Shown here piece by piece: positions 31,436 through 42,170 of a DNA stretch of 64,000 nucleotides. Each line of letters opens with the position of its first letter. Positions within the stretch are counted from its first letter, which is position 1. The notes beneath the pieces were generated by a model. The model saw nothing but the letters and a program-made list of their open reading frames with translations, was not told where the DNA came from and ran no database searches. The translations under genes and the position numbers were made by a program. Location of the stretch: contig NC_092793.1 of the NCBI RefSeq assembly GCF_918797505.1, forward strand, positions 70,365,660-70,429,659. The letters run 5' to 3'. Origin of the DNA: Bemisia tabaci (lineage: Eukaryota; Arthropoda; Insecta; Hemiptera; Aleyrodidae).

Positions 31436-32275
31436 ACTTGTTTTTATCTTGTTATTTAATTGGCAAACGTATCGAGTGTTGGGATTTTTTCGCATCACGA
31501 TCCAACTCTTTTCACACCTGCTTTTCCATTTGCTAAACATCGTTTAAATTAAGGGCAACATGCACGCTTTATCAAATTCTCACGGTTCAGTGGTGCACTG
31601 TTTTTCTCTCCTTTTCAACCAATATATGTTTTTTAAATTTGATTTCTCAGATCACTATTACGCTACCGTGTTTAATTTGCACTGTGTTTGAAAGAAGAAA
31701 AGGTGAAAAGTTCCAAGCCATCAAATATCCATTTTGCTACCATGTTGTTTAATCACTCATTTAGAGACTCGAACGAACATCACTGTTTGATAAGCTTAAC
31801 ATTTTCTGCACATTATCTTCACCATAGTTCGTGTCCATGGACAGTTTGTGCAGAACCCAAGAACTTAATTTCCAACTGAAAGCTAGGTTTTATAAGCAAT
31901 AAGCGGAAGCCTCATCGCTATCAGGAATAATTTAATCTGCCATTAGGCGGATTAAATGGAAAATCATGCAAATATGATCCATTCTAAGTTTTTTGAGTTG
32001 CACATTGTCTCATGCTTCATAACTTTTTTAGTTTATAGACGTATCTCGAGAGAATAATTTTTTTTCATGTGACGAATTAAACACCTACTGCAGTAAAATT
32101 CTCGAAACGAGGTGAATTAGTTTTAGCGGGCCATCTTCCCCTTTTCAACACAATTTTTTGACTTAGGGGTTACGCCCTCTGACCGTCTTGCAGTCCAACC
32201 CCCTCAAGCGTTTTGCGCCACAGACGTTATGCATTAGGCGTTACTCTCGCACTGGTGGATTCTAGAGTAATATTT
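31436..32275. other. AT-rich, no feature seen
   Basis: No repeat or coding signal recognised apart from short simple runs. Confidence 0.3.
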
Positions 32276-32492
32276 CACTGAAAAAAAATGGTAGATTTTA
32301 CCATACTCTCACACAGTGATCCAAGTATGGTAATAAATACCAAATTCTATGGCAGCATTCACCATATTACGGTTAGTATCACTAGAGTTCTGGTAAAGAC
32401 TACTATGATACTGGTTATTTTCACTACATAGTATGCCTGCGTAAAAAATCAAGTAGATTTATAGTAGATTTTACTATCCTCTTCTTTTAGTG
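32276..32492. mobile_element. CACTG MITE, 217 bp
   Basis: CACTGAAAAAAAATGGTAGA at the left and CTATCCTCTTCTTTTAGTG at the right. The subterminal blocks GGTAGATTTTACCAT and ATAGTAGATTTTACTAT are themselves short palindromes, and several TGGTAA/TTACCA motifs recur inside. Flanked by TT on both sides. Different interior from the 27.7-kb elements but same end type. Confidence 0.72.
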
Positions 32493-33102
32493 TTTGCATG
32501 ATAAAGCCAAACCGAAACCACTTATACGGCGAACCAGCGATGAAGCCCAGGAAATGTTTTTTTTACCATTTTTCCAGTCAATACTAATCTCCTCTGAAAT
32601 ATATTACAAATGCTTTCTCGTGTAGTTTTACTAAAATGTCGTTCACACGAACCAGTGTTTTTGTAGAAATTTTGGCACCCCATGATGCAACACACACACA
32701 TCCTCTTACAGAAAGAAAAAAAGTGTAAGTGAGAATTTCCGTGATACATACTGACTTTGTTCGGAAGGTCTTGCTGTTTAATTACAATTTTGGTCACTTA
32801 ATTTTTCACTTTTTATATTTTTTTTTGTATGGATTATAGGGACGTGCGTTTGTTTCTCACAAAGTTCTCTAAAAAATGAATACCCATATCGAACATTGAT
32901 ATATCTATTACACGGATCAATCTTTGATGAATTCCAATTATTGGAGACTCAGAGATTTTTTGCCTTTTTTTCAAACTTGGACTTGAAATTTTTTGCCTTT
33001 TGATCAATTTTCAGAATTAGTATATTCTAACTTTTTTGTATTTTTAAAATTATTTTTTTTTTTATTTGTTAATTTTTTTTTGTACAGTCTCAGTGTTTTC
33101 AG

Positions 33103-33197
33103 CCTTTCAGGATAAGAAACGATCTTTACATTCAGTTTCCCTGCAGCAATTAGCCGCCAGGTTCACTCGCTGATCAAAGTGCAGATGCTAGTGGCGC
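33103..33197 (+). CDS. Candidate terminal exon, unrecognised
   Basis: A strong pyrimidine-rich acceptor (TTTTTTTTTGTACAGTCTC then GTGTTTTCAG, ending 33102; a second AG at 33110) precedes an open frame encoding FQDKKRSLHSVSLQQLAARF and ending TR-stop at 33171-33173. A donor-like GCT|GTGAGTAAG follows at 33197/33198. The exon-like layout (acceptor, short basic peptide, stop, donor soon after) parallels the better candidate at 2065-2197. The peptide is only about 22 residues, so this may be chance. No family recognised. Confidence 0.2.
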
Positions 33198-33657
33198 TGT
33201 GAGTAAGACAATCCCACTGATTGTGAGTGTGAATGGCTGTAAGGAAAAATTGCTTTCCGTGTTCGTAAAACAAGTGCTGGTAGTCATGGTGGAGCCAACT
33301 GTCTCCCTTCCACAGTTCCACTCTTATCCTTACAATGCGGTCTCAGGTCTCCTCCTCTCGCTTGCATTGGAATCGAATGAAGTACGTGCCATAGCAGAAA
33401 TTATGATAATTTATTGCGAGCCCCAAACCTCGCTCAGTGGTGAAGAACATGATAAAGTCTCAATTTATCTTCAGCTAGTATTCCAGAACACCGTCTGTAT
33501 AAATACAGGGATGGCCAGCTGATGCTATGAAAATTGTTTCGTCTGGAAAGAAATTTGAAATTTAAAATTGCACATCCATAATGAAAAAAATTCCAACGTG
33601 CACACGTTAAAAAAAGATATGAGACGCGTCTCGTGGCATTTTTATTCATTGGTCTGG

Positions 33658-33736
33658 GCAATATTGCTTCAAAATTTGCTTGCAATATTTCTTCAAAATT
33701 TGCTTGCAATATTGCTTCAAAATTTGCTTGCAATAT
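33658..33736. repeat. 24-bp minisatellite, three units
   Basis: GCAATATTGCTTCAAAATTT plus GCTT is repeated three times without spacers (33658, 33682, 33706), then a partial GCAATAT. Only one position differs among units. The frames through it show the repeat as peptide repeats and are not genes. Confidence 0.85.
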
Positions 33737-34094
33737 GGGTAGAGCCTCATTTTTTACGGCGCGGCAATATGTCGTTGTGTCATAATATCGCAGCCACCCA
33801 GAGATGGAAAGTAAAATTTCAAAACGCTTGAATAAATTTCTCAAAATTTGAAATTTGTTAATTTTTTTCCAGAATTTTTAATTAAACCTTCGAGTGTCCT
33901 GAAAACGTTTCATGTGGCATTCCTATTGATGTGGCAGTATATGCTACTCTAATGAGGTGCTATATACAAAGGAGGGCACAGAAGGAAGCTTAGAGAGGAA
34001 TTTAGCCCCAATCTTACCTTTAAACCGAACGAAAACATTTGCAACGCGTAAACGTTTTAGGCTCGGGATGAAAAATGTCAAAATCGAGAATCAC

Positions 34095-34311
34095 TGTTTA
34101 AAAATTTCCGCGGAATTTTAATTTTTTTACAGAGAAATTGTTCGACGAATCTGTTAAAAAATTTCACCGAATTTTCTTTGTACTGCCGCTAAAATTCGGT
34201 GAAATTTTCAAACAGATACGACCAAAAATTTCTACGTAAAAAAATAAAATGGCGGCGGAAATTTTTAAACGCCGCATGTGGCCTGTGATACTTTGGCCGG
34301 AAGGTGACGTC
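34095..34311. repeat. Partial copy of the 9001-9258 palindromic MITE
   Basis: The right half GGCGGAAATTTTTAAACGC, TGTGATACTTTGGCCGGAAG and GTGACG matches the right arm of the 9-kb element, and AAAATTTCCGCGG at the left mirrors it. The left terminus is missing. Confidence 0.65.
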
Positions 34312-34922
34312 ATGGCGTTTCTTGGCCTCTTGCCTGCATCCCCAAAACTTTCAAAAAATTTCAGAAAAAATTTTGAAATTTCGTGGGGAAAAACTTGATG
34401 AAATTTTCCATCTCTACAGCCACCACATTGGTTCGCTGAGTGGGTTGCGTTGTGTTGTGATGAGCGAACTTTCCTTCGAGGGCCCACAGTGCGTTGCGTC
34501 GCAAGCTCACGATTTCCTGAGCCCGCGCCGAGGTGTTTAACTATCATTTGCCTTTCCGTTCCCTCTTTCCACACGGCGGGGCTATCTGGAGTGGTCCAGA
34601 ACGGCAGGACTGCAGAGACAGGAACAACCGGGTCCCAGTTCTCACGTCGTCCGATTGGCCGATCCTGCCGAGAGGTGGAGCCTCCTCCACTTAAAAATAC
34701 ATTCCGGCATGTGCTATTTTCAGTCCGTTCCCGCGTTTCGTCGCCGCCTCTCAAAGTTTCCAAGCTCTGAAACGGGGACCAGGAAGATGAATGGGTTCCC
34801 AGGTTGGATCAAATGCTGTGCATGAATCGGCACTCTCCTCCAGATCTCGGCCATTAGATCTCCGTCTCCGATGCCTGGACACTGCCCGTGCTCACCTATT
34901 CCTCCGTCTCGAGGTGTTAGTG
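34312..34922. other. GC-richer unassigned stretch
   Basis: Frames of up to 199 codons run through here and into the neighbouring MITE on the minus strand. None shows a recognisable domain or splice sites, so I do not call a gene. Confidence 0.3.
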
Positions 34923-35084
34923 CAGTGGCGAGGCGTGACAATCGACTATCGATATTATCCGATTTGAAGGTATGGTAAAGAATCGATTAGGTGGTGTTCG
35001 TTGCAAACGCCTTGATGATCGATCTTTTTCCATAGGTTCAAATGGTAGATCAATAGATATATCGCAAAGCACGCCACGCCGCTG
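34923..35084. mobile_element. 164-bp hAT MITE family, copy with exact TSD (162 bp)
   Basis: Ends CAGTGGCGAGGCGTG and CACGCCACGCCGCTG, flanked by an exact 8-bp TGTTAGTG (34915-34922 and 35085-35092). The interior matches the copies at 31272 and 38818 with scattered substitutions and two missing bases. Confidence 0.9.
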
Positions 35085-35334
35085 TGTTAGTGTGAACGAC
35101 ACGTTCGCATTCTGGCTTCCTAGGATTTATCCTCGTTAATTGCAGGTGTAGCATTGCTTCTCCTTCACTTCCAGGATTTATTCCTCCTTGCACTTCCCGG
35201 CAGTTCGATTTCTAATGATGGAGGATTATACCAACTTTGATTCTGAAGCAAAATTAGGAATGACTCCGTTTCTGAGTGGCAATTGAATCGATATCGCAGT
35301 CGACGCACGGTAAAGCGTGTCAATTATAAGAGAC

Positions 35335-35540
35335 GTGACATGAATTTTTTTACTGAAACTGCAAATTTCCACGTTTATTCCGTCAAATTTAAAATTGCGG
35401 GGTACTTTTTGAAGTAAATTTTACAAGAAAATCAGTGGGGCCATTTGTAAGACCTCGACATCTTGTAAGAACGAAATTACAAGCTTTTAAAGTTTCCAAA
35501 TTTTGTTTGACCTCTCCTATTGACTCGATTCACTGTGCGA
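35335..35540. repeat. CACAGTGGATC-type element, partial copy
   Basis: AAACTGCAAATTTCCACGTT, TTTAAAGTTTCCAAATTTTG and the terminus ATTGACTCGATTCACTGTG match the right part of the elements at 50308-50950 and 51867-52110. The left end is degraded. Confidence 0.6.
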
Positions 35541-35550
35541 CGGTAATAAG

Positions 35551-35713
35551 CGTAGAGAGGCGTGCATGATCGATTATCGATATTTCCTTATTTGAAGCTG
35601 TGATAAAGAATCGATTATTAAGGTGTTCCATGCGAACACCCTGTTTATCGATCCTTTTCCAAAGGTTTAAAAGGCGGATCAATAGATATATCGCACAGCA
35701 CGCCACGTCACTG
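35551..35713. mobile_element. 164-bp hAT MITE family, degraded left end
   Basis: ATCGATTATCGATATTTCC, AAGAATCGATTATTAAGGTG and the right end CACGCCACGTCACTG identify it. The left terminus is eroded, so the start and the 8-bp duplication are uncertain. It lies only 466 bp from the previous copy. Confidence 0.72.
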
Positions 35714-35904
35714 GAGGGTATGTCCATCGAAACTATTCAGCATTGTCACGGGCAGTTCTGCGGTTCATATTAGCACAGGTGGGCTACTGAAACAAACTAA
35801 TCTCCATTTTTTCTAAAAAAAATTGCCTGTCTGTTAATCTGTGTAAAAATTGGATGTTTTTGGCAGTTTACCGGCGGAAAATAACCACTGAAAATTAGCG
35901 GCGG

Positions 35905-36145
35905 CTACGTAAAACGGCGTTTTTCCTCCGCACGGAAGCATAGTTTGCGTCTCTAAACAACAAAGCCTCCTTCATCGCTAAATCGTGATGACAATCATAC
36001 AGAAAGCTTGTTAGTTGAAACGCCGCGCCACGCCTAGCAGCGTCGCTTAAGAATGAAATCGCTATTAGTCCGCCTTCAAATTTGGCGATGCAACCCAACG
36101 CTACATCGAAGTTAATTAAGTTGTATCCACTGATTGGCTTCATCC
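35905..36145. repeat. Segmental duplication, unit 1
   Basis: AACGGCGTTTTTCCT, then GCATAGT, then CGCTATTAGTCCGCCTTCAA, ATTTGGCGATGCA and GTTAATTAAGTTGTATCCAC. The same order of blocks recurs at 37075-37275, about 1.16 kb to the right. The unit joins an end of the CTGCCG MITE family to unique sequence. Confidence 0.7.
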
Positions 36146-36177
36146 TGAACGTTTCTGCGCATCCTGCGATGGACATG

Positions 36178-36840
36178 GACAGTGTGAGAAGGACTTCTAA
36201 AGAGACTTTAACGCAAGGCTAGAAACATAGAGGTCACTCTCAAACTCTAATTCTTTTGAGTTGATCCTGGTTCTCATGCATGATGCATGGTGTGTATATT
36301 GCTCGTTTTGACACGGGTAATATGAGGGAGACTTCCAAGGAAACTTCAATACACACTGCACAGCTATACACATAAGGGTCACTTCAAATTTCTCATTTCC
36401 TCAGGCCTATTTTAGTCTCATATGACTCATCGATTTGTATTTTGCTTGCCTGAGCACGGACAGTATGAGAGGGACTTCTAAGGAGATTTCAATGCAAATC
36501 TACACAGAATGAAATGGATTTCTGATTTAATAATTAAATTGTTAAAAAATAAGTTCGTCATGTTTCAAATGTACATTTTACAGTAGTGGAAAGCTAATTT
36601 AACCACCTCTGTGGTTTAATTAACATTTTTCTACTGTAAAATCTACATTGAACCGTGTCGAACACCTTCTTTAACTACAAAATTGTTAGATCAGCAATTT
36701 AATTTTTTTTTTGGTAAAATGATACAAGTTACTTTCAAACTCTCGTTCCCTTCGGATGATTTTATTTCATCTGCTTTGTTGATGTGTATATTGCTTGTAT
36801 GGGCAATGAGGACATTTTACTTGCATTTGAGGAATTATCA
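36178..36840. repeat. Degenerate ~140-bp tandem repeat with a small inverted repeat inserted
   Basis: AGTGTGAGAAGGACTTCTAA, AATATGAGGGAGACTTCCAA and AGTATGAGAGGGACTTCTAA occur at about 36180, 36318 and 36458, each with GGTCACT(C/T)-like and TGTATATTGCT-like partners. At 36575-36642 ATTTTACAGTAG and CTACTGTAAAAT form the ends of a 68-bp hairpin, apparently inserted in the array. Confidence 0.55.
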
Positions 36841-36861
36841 ATAAATTGACAGACACTTACT

Positions 36862-37105
36862 GCCAGACTATGGGGGGCCGCCGTATGCACAATCATGCGA
36901 ATGTAGCTAAGTGTCTCTCGATGAAGAAGTATTTTTAAGAAAAGTTATGAATATTTTTCTTTTACAGTTTCCAATTATTTAGAACTTCTCTGCAAAATCG
37001 GAATAATATATTCCAAAATCCCTCAAAAATTTCATGTTTTATCAATGGATATTTGACAGCAGCCGAAAGTTTATACGGCGTTTTTCCTTAGCTAGGCAGC
37101 ATAGT
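36862..37105. mobile_element. CTGCCG MITE, diverged copy at the duplication junction
   Basis: Left end degraded (CTGCC, then CCGTATGCACAATCATGCG); right end clear: TATACGGCGTTTTTCCTTAG and GGCAGCAT. The copy lies between the two units of the segmental duplication. Confidence 0.55.
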
Positions 37106-37470
37106 CTTCATCCCTAAACTATAAATCAACTAAAACTATAGGTGCAACATACGGCGTAACGGTTGGAGCGCTGCATCGCTTGGGAACGAAATCGCTGCTA
37201 GTTCGCCTTCAAATTTGGCGATGCAGCCCAACACCACACAGAAGTTAATTAAGTTGTATCCACTGAATTGCTTTATTCTGCTTGCTTCTATGTATTTATT
37301 GGGCCCTATTACTTACGTTTGAGAGCTTATCAGTAAATTGACACCCACGCACAGACATGCTACGGAAAAACGCATTAAGTACAATCATGCGGATGTTGGC
37401 AAATGTCTTTCGAAAAAGTAATATTTTTAATGAAAGATAAGATTTTTTTTCTTTGACCGCTTCAAGCGAT
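37106..37470. repeat. Segmental duplication, unit 2
   Basis: Contains the unit-1 blocks (CGCTGCTAGTTCGCCTTCAA, TTTGGCGATGCAGCCCAAC, GTTAATTAAGTTGTATCCAC). It continues into TCAGTAAATTGACACC and AATCATGCGGATG, which match 36838-36900 after the tandem array of unit 1. The array is missing here, so it expanded in unit 1 or was lost in unit 2. Confidence 0.65.
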
Positions 37471-38817
37471 TAGAATAAAATTGCGAAAAAAATTCTTGGG
37501 AAATTCGGAAGAAAAATATTCAAAATATGTTCCATTAATTATATATGGGGGTCGAAATAGCCTCGATCATGGCCTTAAGCGGATAGAACGTTTCCTCTTT
37601 GAAATGTCCACAGATGTGACAGGAACGTTTAGCTGCGTTTAATGGGGGATAGCATCAAGCAAATGAGTCATATTCACAGGAAGATTAAAAGCACACAAGC
37701 GAAGAAATTAAATGGTGCTTTGGGTGATTCATGCGAATAATCTTCATTTTTCGATTCCTCTGTCCAAGTAGTTCTTTTTAACTTTCGTACTCATTTTCAC
37801 ATGAAAAACTAACACAAAAAAATATTAACTGCACGTAAAGGTTGATTTGTTATACTTCACAAATTAACACAAAATGTCGGTTACTTGCATACTTACTGCC
37901 GCTTGATATTAGACTGCGGAAGTTGACTTCATGTCCATCCGCGTATGATATTCAAAGCAAAATTTTATCGAGAGAAACAGGCAGATGTAGGTTGAATCTA
38001 AGTAGCATAGACAGCAATACATTTCAATTACATGGTAAAACTATTACGATTGGATCAGAGTGTTGTGTATGTTGCCCATCTACCGATTGAAGGGACACCT
38101 CTTATAGAAAGTTATTGCAATAAAGTTGAAATAAATTACAATTTTTCATGATATTGCAAATTGCCGTTGTTTTGAATACATGGAGCGTTCTGATCGATCG
38201 TTTAAAATCGGCTTCCATTGAGCATATCATGTAGAAATATTGCAATATCATGCTTAAAAACTTGCAAATTTATATCAACATTTTCAACATACTACCTACA
38301 TGGGAATTGGGACCAGTCCTTTCATTGTAATGGCCAAGTGCGAGAGACTTGTCCTCAAATATGGCAGACAAACGGTGCATTTGCCTGAGCCGCGAGAGTG
38401 CGAACAACAATTCTCGACTCAATTTCGCCAGAACCAAGAGCGTACACAAGCTCTCGACTTGAGCAAGCAACAACAGTATCTTACTCAGTTGCAGTGCTGC
38501 GCTGGTGATATATTACAACGCATTCCAGTCTTGAACTCGCTTACTTTTTGTCCTCACTTCCTCGGGCATAGCGCGAATCCTGGAAAAAGCTTTGGAATCC
38601 GACATGTAGACAGCTTTGAGTGAACAAAGAAAAGCATGAGCCCTCGGTGGGGTAAACAGGCACCACGATCAGGAGCCAAGTTAAAACTATGCGGAGCTGT
38701 CCGGTCGTGCCTTCTGTTAATAAATAGGGAAGGCGCGCGGAGAAGTTGAGCTTGGATATTTCTATTAAGCGACGGGTGTAAATTATTTAAAGCGTTGAGT
38801 CAATCAGGCTGAGGCAC
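37471..38817. other. Unassigned sequence
   Basis: A frame at 38300-38623 has glutamine-rich protein-like stretches, but I found no splice sites or domain and do not call it. No repeat recognised. Confidence 0.3.
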
Positions 38818-38981
38818 CAGTGGCGTGGCGTGAATAATCGATTATCGATATCTCGCCATTTGAAGCTATGGTAAAGAATCGATTACTAAGGTGTTCGCTG
38901 CGAACACCCTGATAATCGATCTTTTTTCGTAGGTTTAAATGGCATAACAATCGATATATCGCAATTCACGCCACGCCACTG
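38818..38981. mobile_element. 164-bp hAT MITE, reference copy with exact TSD
   Basis: Ends CAGTGGCGTGGCGTG and CACGCCACGCCACTG, perfect 15-bp inverted repeats. An exact 8-bp duplication TGAGGCAC flanks it (38810-38817 and 38982-38989). Internal features: AATCGATTATCGATATCTCG, central palindrome GGTGTTCGCTGCGAACACC, AATCGATATATCG. This is the least degraded copy. Confidence 0.92.
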
Positions 38982-39451
38982 TGAGGCACGCTCGCGAGTC
39001 GAGTCCGGAATGGAGGATTAGGCGCGAATGAAAGAGACATCGTCGCGAGCAGGGAGCCCCACAACGGGGGAATTGAATGCTATCTTAAGCGACATTGTTT
39101 TAGTGAGTGTGTGAATTAAATAAAGGTGTTAGCTTGGTCCTTTGGCAGCTAAAAACTGATAGCCGTGTCCAGTTCCCGTGACGCGTCCGCCTTCTGGACC
39201 GCGGAATGTGACCGCGGGCCGCGCGTCCGGGGCTCACGGGACCCGCCACTCGGGGCTGTAAATCCCCGGTAAGTTCTTCTCTTCCACGGCATCGGCTCGC
39301 GAGATTTATTGAGCTCCCCGCGAATAAATAAACGCTCAACATGATTCGATTTTCTCGCCAGATAATTGGATTACATTTTCCAATGAGGAACTACTATTTT
39401 TGGCTCATCCACGAAAGCACCTAGCTGCTTAGGGCACATCCAAGTGGGAGC
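38982..39451. other. GC-richer unassigned stretch
   Basis: No repeat or coding exon recognised. Confidence 0.3.
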
Positions 39452-39740
39452 GGAGGAGGAACAGCTGTCTAGCAGAAGAAGAGGAAGAGGTAAACAAGAA
39501 ATGGAAGAGAAAGAATATGGAGGAGAGAAGAATAGGAAGAAGAGGATGACTAAGAGGAGGAGGACAAATTCAGAAATGAAGATGAATATAAAAAAGGAGG
39601 AGCAAAAAAGAGAGGAAAAAGAAGAAGAGGAAGAAGAAGAAGAAGAAAGAGAACAAAGAAAAAGAGTCAAAGTAAGGAAGAGAGGCAAAGAAAAAAGAGA
39701 ACAACAAAAAGAGAGAGAAAAAGAAAAGGGGGAATGTTAA
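39452..39740. repeat. Long polypurine tract (GA-rich)
   Basis: About 290 bp in which the plus strand is almost entirely A and G (AGGAGGAACAG, AAGAAGAGGAAGAGG, AGAAAAAGAAGAAGAGG and so on). Frames in both directions across it give Lys/Glu/Arg- or Ser/Leu-only peptides, which reflect composition. Such tracts can adopt triplex DNA. Confidence 0.8.
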
Positions 39741-41020
39741 AAAAAGGCCCTGTAGTTGGATGTATACCTATATCTTGCATTTGTTGATAAATAACTTTTA
39801 AAGATACGTCCCATCATAAAGTTATACTCATTTTAAAGAATAATAAAGTAGACATGGTTGGTGTGCTTAACACCTAAGTATGTATCAAGACATGCTCAAA
39901 ACGATCCTATGTTCTTTCAGTTTTTTAAAATATGTCATATGCACTAAAACTTCTTCGAACCGGTTCAAAACTGACAAAAATTAAACAAACATCGCCATTG
40001 AAAATACGTTAGTCTTTTTACAGGAGTCGGTTCGACCGATATTCAATCAGCAGATGTTTTGTTTTATCAAAAAATTTCTTCCTATCTGCTGAATGCAGTG
40101 CAATTAACAAAATGAACCATTTTATCGGAGACCTCGGCAGGTCGGCGGGACGGATGAGGGAGCAGAGGGTAGTTTTATTAGCGCTTTTAATTAGTTTACC
40201 ATTGCAAAACACGAAAACATATTGGAGCGTGTAATCATTCACGATTCTTCGCGGGACCACCATGGGTGATTGTCAAACAAGGCACTGGTCCTCAATCCTA
40301 ACTCGCTGCCGAGTACTGGCGTTCAATGAATGCTCTGTTGCCTGGCGGGCTCGAATCCGGATCAGACCTCCTATTTTTACCTTCCCGCCAAAAACATGTT
40401 TATAATGTTACATGTTAAACATGTTCATAATAACAGTTTTAACTTCCCTACCATTTATTATTAGTATGGTAAATAACAGAACCAGTTTAAACTTGTGAAA
40501 TATCCAATATGTAAAAGTAAATAAATGAGAATACATGAGATTAATACTTGTTTTTATAATAAAAATACCCACAATATTCCCACAATCTATCTCCAACAAA
40601 TTACCTTCTTTGCGACCGGAACCGAGTAGTCTAAAAAAATATCAGTAGCTTGGTAGCCCGCCGGAAACTAGCGGGGAACCGAAGAAGGGTTTGCTCCTCC
40701 CCCTATCGATCACAATAAGTTCGTCTCCTTCAGGAAACAAAAGAATTTTGCGGAATGATTGCGTGGTATTCCTGGCGTCTTCGAAACTTGATTTCAAAAC
40801 ATTTTTTGGCAAGACTAGCTAAACCGACTTATTAATCTTCAAAATGTTACCGAAAGAAAGCCTTTGCGGACTCCCTCGGATGGTGGGGTACCTTTCTGTG
40901 CTCCTCAGACCACTCTTGATAGGTCTTCTGACCGAAAGTTCCCAGTTCTGCTCATGCAGCTTGGTTTAATGAGGTAGGGCTTGTTTCATAAAAGTGGCGC
41001 TATGACACTTCGGTGACGAG

Positions 41021-41023
<3 letters not shown>
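39741..41023. other. Unassigned sequence
   Basis: GGCTCGAATCCGGATCA at about 40349 resembles a polymerase III B box, but no A box or tRNA fold accompanies it. Nothing else recognised. Confidence 0.25.

Positions 41024-41062
<39 letters not shown>
41024..41062. repeat. A homopolymer, 39 bp
   Basis: Uninterrupted run of A. It could be a retroposed poly(A) tail or slippage; no retroposon body or target duplication was identified. Confidence 0.9.
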
Positions 41063-41063
<1 letters not shown>

Positions 41064-41423
41064 AAGCAGTGAACTCCAACACAATGTGTTGATAAGGCGC
41101 GTCATTAACTCGCACATATCAACCCCTTTAGTTTTCATTTACAGAGATTTCAAAAAAGGCAAGCAGCACAACAGGAGAATTCACGATACAACACTACAAG
41201 GTCAACGACGCACCTTGACGAGACCGTGTATTGTGAATCTAGAAAGCTATTCGAACAAATTTAAGTTTTTTGATCCGCCTCAAGCAAAATTTTATCAGAT
41301 TCTTGAGGAAAAGTGCTACGGAAAAATTTAAGCGAAGAAAGGAAAAATTCTGTCGAATTCCTAGAAGATAAAGTCGATTTAAAGGTATTTTGGGGTTAAA
41401 ATACCCAAATCACCGGTATTATA

Positions 41424-42168
41424 AATCCCGTTATATTATTGAAAAGAAATTGACTCGATATAAATGCAATTGTATTAAATATGTCTTGATTTTGTTATTT
41501 AAACGTCTTTTCATGCAAAGAAGCTCAACCATGTCCATGCTTTATTCATTCATGAATTGAAAGTAAGCAATCCACATCCCGAAAATCTACCGATTTGCCG
41601 TAAAAAATCGCAGAAACTTGATATACCAGGTCGATGTACCCACTCTTTGAATTTACCAATCAATTTAGTGAGTGCACGTAGGTATGTGAAAGTCAAAATG
41701 CTATAGTCATTTTGGGTGCATTCATTTTTCATGAAACAATTGTAAGTAATTTCAATCCCGAAAAACCATAAATTTTCCGTATAAAATCGAAAAAATCAAA
41801 ATATGTCGACTCCCTGACGTGAAAATTGAATTCTACGTGTGAAAATACTTATGTATCGATATGCTGAACAGAATGCCCGCCTCTCCTCGTAATGTACAAA
41901 CCGTTCCTATACTCATCTTAAAATTGTTCTCAGAGCTTTGTGTTATTATCAGCTTCCATTTAAACCCCGGTTTGATGGCCGAATCGGCTGCCCAAAAAGC
42001 AAGCCATTTTTGAAGGGCTCTATGAGAAATTCGTGATATTATCAGCTCTCAGGAAATCACCTCATGGGTAAAATTGCTGATATAAATCGAGTGCTTAAAA
42101 TAATCGTATTCAAGAAACTAAGGCATTAAACTATGGAGTCAATTTCGTTTTAATAATATAACGGGATT
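41424..42168. mobile_element. 745-bp TA-flanked inverted-repeat element
   Basis: AATCCCGTTATATTATTGAA at the left and TTTTAATAATATAACGGGATT (read from its last 20 bases) at the right form terminal inverted repeats of about 33 bp with two or three mismatches. Both sides are flanked by TA (41422-41423 and 42169-42170), as in Tc1/mariner-type elements. The interior has two diverged direct repeats of about 180 bp, each with a CATTCAT, AATTG-AAGTAA, TCCCGAAAA order (about 41550 and 41720). No transposase frame. Confidence 0.78.
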
Positions 42169-42170
42169 TA

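Noticed and set aside
33658..33736. CRISPR-like look of regularly repeated 24-mers
   Set aside because: Units are directly tandem with no spacers and the window is eukaryotic; it is a minisatellite.
34164..34763. 199-codon open frame on the minus strand
   Set aside because: It runs through a recognised partial MITE (34095-34311) into GC-richer DNA where stops are rare, shows no known domain and no splice sites.
38300..38623. Glutamine-rich 107-codon frame
   Set aside because: Protein-like in part, but no splice sites, no domain and a similarly open frame on the other strand.
39371..39740. Lys/Glu-rich and Ser/Leu-rich frames on opposite strands
   Set aside because: Pure consequence of the polypurine tract.
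40340..40380. tRNA or SINE from a B-box-like GGCTCGAATCC
   Set aside because: No A box at the right spacing and no cloverleaf. The same applies to AAGTTCGAGGTTCTAG near 25708.
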